Part shown: in pieces, positions 33,463 through 42,525 of the stretch
Position numbering within the stretch: position 1 is the stretch's first letter
Layout: each line of letters starts with the position of its first letter
DNA from: Henckelia pumila
Lineage: Eukaryota > Streptophyta > Magnoliopsida > Lamiales > Gesneriaceae
Reading direction: 5' to 3'
DNA length: 64,000 bases
NCBI RefSeq assembly: GCF_033568475.1
Contig: NW_027331831.1
Span: 12,090,001-12,154,000, forward strand
Made by a program: the position numbers and the translations under genes
The notes under the pieces: generated by a model
The model's input: the letters and a program-made list of their open reading frames with translations, nothing else
What the model was told of the DNA's origin: nothing
Databases searched by the model: none

Positions 33463-36400
33463 TCGCGCAATCCACTATTCTCTATTCTCGAACAAAACAA
33501 ACTGACTAGCGCAAACTATACGGAATGGTTCCGTAAGTTGAAGATTGTCTTGACCTCGGAGAAGATGTTCTACGTATTAGAAAAATCTCCTTCGAAGGAA
33601 GCACCAGCTGATATAAGTCCGGAAGAGTTGGCAAAACTTGATAAATGGTGGGACCATGATATCAAGGCCAAATGCTATATGCAAGCTTCGATGTCTGATG
33701 AACTCCAGAGGCGATTTGAGGATACCGTGAATGCTGCTGACATTCACGCACAACTCAAGGAACTTTTTGGGGCTCAATCGAGAGCTGAAAGGTTCGCTAC
33801 TGTAAAAGAGTTAATGACGTGTCGCATGCGTGAAGGGACTTCGGTCCGTGATCATGGGGTACGCGTGATTTGGCTCATTCAGAAGTTGGTAACGCTTGAA
33901 TAGGTATTGGAGCATGAACTCAATGTGGACTTATTACTTCTCTCTCTTCCTTCATCATTTGACGGTTTTGTGGTGAATTTCAATATGAACAAGATAGAGG
34001 CCTCCCTTGAAGAGATGGTCAATATGCTTGTAACTTATGAAGCCACTTTAAAGAAGGATAAACCGGTTCTCTTGGTGGGCTCCTCTTTTTCTGCTAAGAA
34101 GGGGCCAATTACAAAGGGTAAGAAACGTTCTGCCCCATCCAAGAAAACCGGACCCGAGAAGAAGAACAAGATAAAGGCTTCAAACATGGAAAAATCCAAG
34201 GATGTTTGCCATCACTGCAAGAAACCCGGTCATTGGAAACGTAACTGCAAGGAATATCTTGAGCAGTTGCGAACTGCGAAGGGTATGTTTTATATTGAAA
34301 TAAATGTTTCACTTAATAATTCTTATTGGGTATTGGATACCGGATGTGGATCTCACATTTGCAATGATTTGCAGGTGATGACAAGAAGTCGCAAGCTTAG
34401 GATGGGTGAGACCCAGCTGAGGCTCGGAAATGGTTCTCGAGTTGAAGCCAAAGCTGTGGGAGACATTTGTTTAATTTTGCAGAATGATTTTAAGTTATTT
34501 TTGAGAGATGTTTTATATGTGCCAGATTTGGTTAAAAATATTATTTCTATTTCTATGCTTGATAGAGATGGTTTTTCTTGCAATTTTGTGAATGGGATTT
34601 GTAATATTTACAAGAATGAATGTTTAATTAGATGTGGACAACTTGAAAACGATCTATATAAATTAAAATTAAAAGACGTTCCAATTAATTATGTTGATAA
34701 ACCGGTAACAACAAATAAAAGGAAAATTGATAATCAAAACCCGGCAAACCTTTGGCATGCTAGGCTAGGTCATATTTCTTCAAGGAGGATGAACAAGCTA
34801 GTGGGAGAGGACATGTTTGATATGTCTAATATTAACTCTCTACCTACTTGTGAGTCCTGCCTCAAAGGAAAAATGACTAAATCTCCTTTCAAAGGGAAGC
34901 CAGAGCGTAGTCAAAATCTATTGGATTTGATTCATACAGATGTTTGCGGACCATTTAGTATTGATACAAAATTTGGTCACACCTACTTCATTACCTTTAC
35001 TGATGATTATTCTAGGTATGGGTACTTATATTTGATGAAATATAAGTCTGAATCATTTGAAAAGTTCAAAGAATTCAAGGCTGAAGTAGAAAATAAACTA
35101 GGTAAGAGTATTAAAGCACTTCGATCAGATCGAGGTGGAGAATACTTAAGTACCGAGTTCTTGGATTATCTAAAAGAGAATGGGATTCTCTCTCAGTGGA
35201 CTCCTCCTATGACACCTCAACTGAATGGTGTTTTGGAGCGTCGCAATCGAACCTTGTTGGACATGGTTCGATCTATGATGAGCTTCACTGAGCTCCCACA
35301 TTCGTTTTGGGGCTATGCTCTTGAAACGGAGGTATTGTTGTTAAACAATGTCCACACTAAAGCAGTGGACAAAACACCATACGAGTTATGGACTGGCAAA
35401 GCTCCTAAGTATTCGTACTTGAGGATTTGGGGATGTCCTGCTTACGTAAAGCAGACAGTGGGAGATAAGTTGGATAGTCGATCCACCTTATGTTATTTTG
35501 TAGGGTATCCAAAGAATTCAATCGGATATTATTTCTATCATCCCACTGAAACAAAAGTGTTTGTTTCAAGGAATGCCACCTTCTTGGAGAAGGAGTTCTT
35601 ATTGGATAAGAAAGGCAAGATGATGGAACTCGAAGAAATTCGAGAAAAACCCGAGATACAAAATAATGATCCTATACCTCAAGAATCATCACAAGACACG
35701 CCTATTATTAGAAGATCCGAGAGGACTTCTAGGCCTCCTATTAGATATGGTCTTCTTCTTGAAGGGGATCAAAGTGAACCCGACATTGGATGTGATCCAA
35801 GAAACTTCAAGGAAGCAATTTCTGATGCGGATTCGAATTTATGGCTTGAAGCTATGCAGTCGGAAATAGATTTGATGCTACAAACCAAGTTTGGTCTTTA
35901 GTAGATCCTCCCGATGGAATTGTTCCAATAGGGTGTAAATGGATCTACAAGAGAAAACTTAGGCCTGATGGTAAGGTACTGACCTACAAGGCACGATTGG
36001 TTGCAAAAGGTTACACTCAAAGACAAGGTGTTGACTATGATGAAACTTTTTCACCAGTCGCAATGTTCAAGTTCATAAGAATCCTTATTGCCATTGCTGC
36101 ATGGTATGACTATGAGATATGGCAAATGGATGTGAAGACTGCATTCTTTAATGGAAACATTAAGGAAGAGATCTATATGATGCAGCCCGAGGGATTCACA
36201 TCCATGGGAAGCGAGCATAAGGTATGTAAGCTTCAGAGATCGATCTATGGTCTCAAACAGGCATCAAGAAGCTGGAACCAGAAATTTTATGAAACAATAA
36301 AGGATTTTGGTTTCATCAAGAACCCGGAGGAACCATGCGTGTACAAGAAAGTAGTTAAGGATGCGGTAACATTCTTAGTACTTTATGTTGATGACATCCT

Positions 36401-37370
36401 ACTCATTGGGAATGATGTAGGGATGTTGCAGTCAACAAAGATATGGTTGTCAGGTAGATTCTCGATGAAGGATTTGGGTGAGGCATCCTATATTCTAGGG
36501 ATACAGATTTATAGAGATAGATCTAAGAGAATGATAGGACTTACTCAAGCTACCTACATCGAAACTATATTGAAAAGGTTTTCAATGGATGAGTCCAAGA
36601 GAGGACATCTACCTATGTGTCATGGAGTCTCTCTATCCAAGTCTATGTGTCCCAAGACTGACGAAGAGATAGAGAAAATGACACACATACCATATGCGTC
36701 AGCCATAGGGAGTATCATGTATGGGATGATATCTACCAGACCGGATGTGGCATTTGCTCTGAGTGTCACGAGCAGATATCAAGCCAATCCCGGTCAAATG
36801 CATTGGAAAGCCGTGAAGGATATTCTTAAGTACTTGAGAAGAACTAAGAATGTATTCATGGTTTATGGAGGAAGAGATCTAAAATTGGAAGGCTATACCG
36901 ACTCTAGCTTCCAAAGTGACGTGGATGACTCGAAGTCAACCTCTGGATTTGTGTTCATGCTCAATGGTGGTGCTGTCTCTTGGAAGAGTTCCAAGCAGGA
37001 CACCACAGCGGATTCCACCACTGAGGAAGAATACATTGCGGCATCAGCTGCTGCTAAAGAGGCCGTTTGGATGAGGAATTTCGTCCAAGAGTTGGGCGTT
37101 ATTCCTAAAGCTGTTGGTCCAGTCCCGGTGTACTGTGACAACACGGGTGCCGTTGCTCAGGCAAAGGAACCAAGGTATCATCAAAAATCCAAACACGTAC
37201 TGAGAAAATACCACATCATCCAGGAGATCGTGGAAAGAGGAGACATCACTGTCGAGAGAGTGGCCTCTGCAGACAATATCGCTGATCCACTTACTAAGCC
37301 CTTGCCAAGACCATTATTTGACAAACATCGCGAAGCAATGGAACTACGTAGTATGACTAGTTGGCTTTAG
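33463..37370 (+). pseudogene. Copia gag-pol polyprotein with one stop and one frameshift
   Basis: Gag starts at 33463 (MNSRNPLFSILEQNKLTSAN). An in-frame TAG at 33901-33903 interrupts it, and the same frame continues to 35901. Within it are the CCHC knuckle (CHHCKKPGHWKRNC, about 34207-34248), the protease motif WVLDTGCGSH (about 34327), the GAG-pre-integrase LWHARLGHIS (about 34748) and the integrase core, with D in HTDVCGP, D in TDDYSRYG and E in NGVLERRNR. A frameshift near 35880-35900 moves the rest into another frame, which runs to 37370 with reverse transcriptase (YVDDILL at about 36383) and RNase H (DSSFQSD, then KHVLRKYHII). Apart from these two breaks the order and length are those of a complete copia polyprotein. 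Confidence 0.9.
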
Positions 37371-37384
37371 GGCAAGTGGGAGAT

Positions 37385-39225
37385 TGAAAGAGTTGATGCC
37401 CCGCTAGCCAACTTGTGGCTAAAGGCTTTGAGAGTCTTTTTTTGTAAACAATCTTTGTTTAATATAATATACGTTCTTTAAATGGCGTTCACTTTATCTT
37501 ATTATTATATAATGATATACTGTTACTATTTTGATAAAGACCTTGAATATACTAAAGTAAGATGATATAGTGAATATAGAGAGATTACTGTCATGAAACA
37601 CATCTTATGTTCACTGTATATTCTAAACAGTTCCTAGTCAATTGAGCCGTCCACAAATAAGGATAAGGATCGCTCGAGATTGAGACTAGCATTTGCGATG
37701 CCGAGTACCACGTTTCATTGCTATGGAACATAGAGATGTTCGAAGCATGCAAATGGATATTCATATGATGAATGATCGAACTACCCTATTCGGACTTTCC
37801 AAGTGGTTATCACTTATCGAGTGGATATAGTCCGCGGTTTTGGTTGTACACCATTAGTCCTTATTACTTGAAACATCATTGAGACTCTATATGCTAGTAC
37901 TGTGCTTTGACTCGTTTACCGACTCTATTGGGGTCATCATGTGTCGGGATTGGGTACAGTTATGACACATATAGGAGTCGATGCTTTGTTGTCAAGGATT
38001 CACAGCACACTTGCGAGTGTGGATATCCTATGCAATCTGAGGAGATATTAGTGTGACGAATCTCTGGCCAGAGTACATGATATGTTTTAGGTTACTTGGT
38101 TTCCTAGTAGCACATGCGATGTCACTATTTGATCTTCAAGATGCATTGCATAGTTATCGAATCTCGAACGACTCTCGATTTACCAATGGTTGTTGATTCG
38201 ATCGGGATATATGGATGAAGGGACCGTACTGTACGCTAACCAAAATCTATTGGTTCTTGCAGGCACTATCAGTGATACCTAGGGAATCATGGGGCGATGT
38301 TGCTAGGCGCTCTTACCATGATTCGTTGGGTAAGTCGGAAATTGTTGTTCCGAGTCACAAGGAGTTGTGAGCCCACGACTAGCTGTATCCCTAAACCATT
38401 GAGGGTCACACAAGTAATGGATTTTTAATCCCCGTTGAGATAATTAAATTTAAAGAGTTAAATTTAGTGAATAAAGAAGTGGGACTTCTTATTTAAGAGT
38501 AGAGGGAGTAAGATTTCCTAAAATGACATAGTGATGGACATTTTTGGAAATCACTGAATTCGGATTCAGAAAATTTATCTTGACTTTAAAAGATGCAGAA
38601 ATGGTTCTGTACACATTGGTGAAATTGGTTTATCAATCTGAGTCACGATGAATTTTATATTAATTTCTGAACATGCGGGCTTTGCTTGTCAGGCTTGAAC
38701 TTATGACTAATAAGCCCTAAGCTGTTAGCAGCCCACATTATAAATAAGTTATTGCAGTACAGAAATTACACACAACACAGGAATAATTTTCGAAAACCTA
38801 GAGCCTCCTCTCTTAGGGTTTTCGGCCGCCCCCTCCCCTACTGTGTTCGAGAATTTTAGTCTGCAAATTTCGAATTTGCAGTCTGAATTAGCAGATCAAA
38901 TCTGTTATTTCTCTTCGTAGAAACTTCTGATAGACTTTCTAGTGCAGTCTATCAGAGGGATTAAACTTTTGTTCGTGGACCTGATTGAAAAAACGTTTGT
39001 TCATCAGTTCCTGGGATATACAACAAGAGCAGTTTAATCTGTTGGTGTCCATAATCTCGCTTCGAGATTTTAAGGTAAAATTTACATTGTTTAAATTTTA
39101 TGTTATCAATTTTAATCGTAGGAATTTGATACCCATATGGAATCGTTCCATATAAAAATTTTAAAACTTCCACTGCACCGAGTATCACTTTCTTTATCGA
39201 TCCGCAGAACGACCGTGTTCCAACA
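37385..39225 (+). repeat. 3' LTR of the copia element
   Basis: It starts TGAAAGAGTTGATGCCCC just after the purine tract and ends TTCCAACA before the GCGGC target duplication. Confidence 0.95.
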
Positions 39226-40041
39226 GCGGCTAGGTTTTATCTTTTCAATTCTTAGATTTAGTTTCTTCTTCAACTATTTCTTAGTTTTTGTACTTGGTTT
39301 AGGAAGAAGAAACCCTTGATTTTATTATATTTGTGAGATTCAGTTTTTTGGTGTTTAATTCAATTTGAGTATCAAGAGTTGTTCTGATTTATTTCATGCT
39401 TGTGTGTTTGATTATTAGATTGATCACCTGATAATTCTTTCGTACAATCTATTGCTAAATTAGAATTCAAATCTGTAATTGTTTGAATAATCTAATTTGT
39501 GAAGCAATTGCGTTTAATATTTTCTGCTGTTGAATTTGTTAAATCGTATAAACAACAATTGACTAGGCTAAATACAACCGCTGGTGTATGTGTTGTCTAG
39601 ATTCACCAGTTTTACTAGTTTGAATGCTACCGTGGATTTAAATCTAGATCGCTGGTATCGGGTTGATTTATGGGGTAAGGGTTAATCTAGAACGCTGGTT
39701 TCTAATTAACTAAAATTAAGGTGAAACGGGAATTAAATTTTCAATGATGAATATCAATGTGAATTAATTATTTTTAGGGATTCGATGATCGAATGAATAA
39801 TTTCAAGGGTGTAGTCGACCGATACCAAGTCTCGTTAATTTGTTGATCTTTCTAATTTTAATTCTTGCGTAGTAGTTTTTAAAATTCCAAATCCCCTTTT
39901 ATTTATTTTCAGTATTTTTAAGAATACAAATAAATTTCACTTTCCTCGTGGGAACGATCCCTACTCTCACTACTACATAATTTATTTATCTAATTGAAGT
40001 CGGGTAATTTGGGCGCGACACGACTGAGCGCTATCACTGTT

Positions 40042-40466
40042 ATTTATTGATTGTAACTATATCAAAAATTGTTCTGATTTGATATTGTGTCTTGATTAAT
40101 ACGAAGTTGCTAGGAGTTCCAATCGAAAGATTTATTGGATTGGGTTTGTGCAAAGAGTTGTATAAATCAAAGTCTTCTAGTGAAAAATCTTCTAGAAACA
40201 GAAAAAAGAGAGACGTAGAAGTTTAGACTTCGAACTTTCATAAAAAAATATTTGTGTTATTTACTTTACTGAATATTTAATTTTCATTAGCTATCAGTTC
40301 AAACTTGGACTTTGATAAGCTTCCGCACTGACCAGCTCAGTTCTCACATCGAGTTATCTGAGTTATCTGTTAAGCAAATCTTAGCAATCGAGCTGGTAAC
40401 TCAACTTAATTTTCAGTTAAAATTTTTTAAAATATTTTAAAAGTGTATATTCATCCACCCTTAACA
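40042..40466 (+). mobile_element. Right remnant of an LTR-like block related to 5519-7728 (opposite orientation)
   Basis: The reverse complement of about 40150-40460 aligns with 5520-5850, including the GTAGAAGTTTAGACTTC-like and GAGTTACC-GCTC landmarks. It ends CCCTTAACA at 40466. The Athila-like element was inserted into it. Confidence 0.6.
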
Positions 40467-40764
40467 AAATTAATGTGAATAGATTGAAGCCCAATAGATA
40501 TAATTTGCACAAGTGATGAAAAATTAGATCAACCTTTCTCTGTATAAGATATCAATCAATTTTTAAAATCACACTCTAAAACTTGAACTTCGGCACATTC
40601 AAACCAATTATAGACATCGTTTGACTCAAAAGATTAGATAATAAATTGAAAGATAAAGAAAAATCTAGCTATTTTAACCTCAAGTTAATTTTATAAAATG
40701 TAAATTAAACGCTAGATTATATAAAGACTATGAATCTCATCCTTCACATCAAAGGATAAATGAA
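40467..40764. other. End of the G3BP intergenic repeat unit
   Basis: The segment matches 5460-5518 and then 7729-7930 without the 2.2-kb block, so it is the empty-site reference for that insertion. It shows that the tandem unit once ran continuously from 23.6 to 40.8 kb. No gene is seen. Confidence 0.65.
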
Positions 40765-41077
40765 GGGAAAATTGCTTTTTTGATCCGATAAGTTTGTCAC
40801 TTTGCGATTTCAGTTCTTTATATTTTCAGATTTCAGTTTTAGTCATCTATCTTTATTTTTTTGGCAATTTATTCCTTTTTTCGACGTGGCGCTGACGTGG
40901 CACCAATTCAGTGCTGACGTGGAGCTGACGTGTATAGTGACACGTAAGCATTTTTGAATAAAAAAGACCAAAATTGCCAAAAATCAAAACATGCAGGACT
41001 AAAACTGAAATGTGAAAACATAGAGGACCAAAATCGCAAAGTGACAAATATAAAGGACTAAATTTACAATTTTCCTA
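40765..41077. mobile_element. Foldback MITE, 313 bp, Mutator-like
   Basis: Long terminal inverted repeats of roughly 80 bp (GGGAAAATTGC...GTCACTTTGCGATTT against AAATCGCAAAGTGAC...CAATTTTCC) flank a short centre with repeated CTGACGTGG. A perfect 9-bp target duplication ATAAATGAA lies at 40756-40764 and 41078-41086, the length expected for Mutator-type elements. There is no coding capacity. Confidence 0.88.
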
Positions 41078-41116
41078 ATAAATGAATTATATTTTTAAGT
41101 TCTTGAATAGAAAAAT

Positions 41117-41475
41117 ATACTGTATTGGATCGAGAGTTTGTCACTTTATCAAATATAATAGCTAATTAAGTATCACGCTTCGATTGCTCTCCAAACATGA
41201 ACAATTATTGTATCTCAACAATAATTCTCCCAATAAATACTGCACTCCTTACAATCTATTGAAATCAAACTCATGACCTTAGTTCTAATGCTTATTGTGT
41301 TTGTTGTTTTACAAAAAAAATTATAATTGATATCTACGATGAAATTTAAATCTTTTAAACTATGCAGCAACGCGAATACTTTAATTTGCTTCGATTGTTC
41401 TTCCAACAAGTGTAATATTTGCACCGTACTCGCTTCGATTGTTCTTTCAACAAGTGTAATGTTTGCACCCCTTAC
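41117..41475 (-). mobile_element. Degenerate TRIM, copy C
   Basis: It resembles the 5025-5374 TRIM in order and landmarks (CAATTATTG...TCTCAACA, CTCCTTACAATCTATTG, AAATCTTTTAAACTATGCAGCAA), with many substitutions. The last part (TTCGATTGTTCTTC-CAACAAGTGTAAT-TTTGCACC) is duplicated in tandem at about 41395-41470. Ends and target duplication are no longer clear. Confidence 0.6.
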
Positions 41476-42123
41476 ATATCGACTGAATAATAATTTAGTA
41501 TCTAGAAATAAAAATATACAAGATTGAAGTTAAGAAAATTTCTCGATCTGGACCTAAAAAAAAGGCAAAATTTTCGCAAAAAACTCGATTTTCTTGAAAG
41601 AGCAATCCGGCCGTCTGTTTAAGACAATCTAAGACTTTGAAATTTGTTGGCTGAGGTGTCGCTATCTTTGACTTGGTTCTGTGATATATTGTATGGTCTT
41701 CATTTGGATTTGTTATAATATTATATATCGATATCTTCATAATGTCGAAGTTTCCTTTTGTCAACACTTTGTTGTATTTTCAACATTGTCACCTGCACAG
41801 GTATACAGTTGAGCGAAGGAATGGTCTTTAATTTAAAATTTATTGTATTAAAGTTTTATGAAATATAAAGTTGTTATCTGGATTATAGTGTGACTAATTT
41901 GATAATTTCCCGTGCTTACCAAGTTAACTTTGACACAAATGTAGAATGAAACAATTTATAGAGAAGCCATCTAGATTTTAAGTTGTGTATTCTATGAATT
42001 TACTTGGTGTTAGTTCTCTGCAAATTAGAGCATATATCCGTGGTTTATTTGATACACTATCGAAAGATAATGCTTTTGGGTTCCTTTTCACGAGAAAGAA
42101 CACTCGATTATCTATAGACTAAT
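41476..42123. other. Intergenic DNA upstream of the MES-like gene
   Basis: It is AT-rich, with no coding frame I can support and no recognisable RNA gene. Confidence 0.5.
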
Positions 42124-42132
42124 TAGTTGAAA

Positions 42133-42400
42133 GGGAAAACTGTCTTTTTTGTCTTTTAACTTATTTGCGATTTTGGCAACTATATTGTCAAATTTGATAT
42201 TTTATTTATTCATGTATTTTAATTTTAGTTTTTTTCATCGAAAGCTGACGTTTTTCACAACACACGTTAGCACTTTGTCTCACATCAACACCGACAAATA
42301 CTATCATATCAACGTAGAAAAAAAATCTAGATAAATATAAACCGAAATTTGACAAAATAAAAAATCAAAACAACAAAAAGTAAAAGACGACAGTTTTCTC
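42133..42400. mobile_element. Foldback MITE, 268 bp, in the MES promoter region
   Basis: The ends GGGAAAACTGTC and GACAGTTTTCTC form terminal inverted repeats that extend inward imperfectly. Flanks TAGTTGAAA (42124-42132) and TTGTTGAAA (42401-42409) are a 9-bp duplication with one mismatch, as for Mutator-type MITEs. It ends 70 bp before the TATA box of the following gene. Confidence 0.78.
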
Positions 42401-42469
42401 TTGTTGAAATTAGGCGACATTTGTTTTCACTTGGTAAGTGAAATGACAGAAACACCCTTCGATAAGTAC

Positions 42470-42476
42470 TATAAAA
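42470..42476 (+). promoter_or_regulatory. TATA box of the MES11-like gene
   Basis: TATAAAA lies in the context ACTATAAAAACCC, 56 bp before the start codon. This predicts transcription from about 42500 and a very short leader. Confidence 0.7.
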
Positions 42477-42525
42477 ACCCACGAGCCCACAAAAAAAACA
42501 TCAACATTTACTCTTTTCTCATGCA

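Larger units (their letters stand above)
29818..39225 (+). mobile_element. Complete Ty1-copia retrotransposon nested in the Athila-like 3' LTR
   Basis: The LTRs are 29818-31664 (1,847 bp) and 37385-39225 (1,841 bp), running from TGAAAGAGTTGATG to GTGTTCCAACA. The target duplication GCGGC lies at 29813-29817 and 39226-39230. The primer site TGGTATCAGAGACAG (tRNA-Met type) is at 31666, and a purine tract (GGGCAAGTGGGAGA) precedes the right LTR. By eye the LTRs differ at about 50 positions (roughly 97% identity), so the insertion is fairly young. Coding order is gag, protease, integrase, reverse transcriptase, RNase H, which defines copia. The coding region carries one in-frame stop and one frameshift, so this copy is probably not autonomous now. 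Confidence 0.95.
25621..40036 (+). mobile_element. Non-autonomous Athila-like LTR retrotransposon (host of a nested copia element)
   Basis: The left LTR is 25621-27019 (1,399 bp). The right LTR is 29224-40036 once the nested insertion is removed (about 1,400 bp). The perfect 5-bp target duplication CTGTT lies at 25616-25620 and 40037-40041. The primer site TTTGGCGCTGTTGTCGGGG follows the left LTR, and the purine tract TAGGGGGGAG precedes the right LTR. The internal region is only 2.2 kb (27020-29223), with a gag-like reading frame and a second frame but no protease, reverse transcriptase, RNase H or integrase. It would therefore depend on enzymes from an autonomous relative. The copia element 29818-39225 sits inside the right LTR. 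Confidence 0.92.
29224..40036 (+). repeat. 3' LTR of the Athila-like element, split by the copia insertion
   Basis: The two pieces, 29224-29817 and 39231-40036, together match 25621-27019 from end to end. The join repeats GCGGC, the duplicated target of the copia insertion. Confidence 0.92.

Noticed and set aside
36893-37144. Minus-strand frame within copia RNase H
   Set aside because: It is antisense to coding sequence of the retrotransposon; no independent support.
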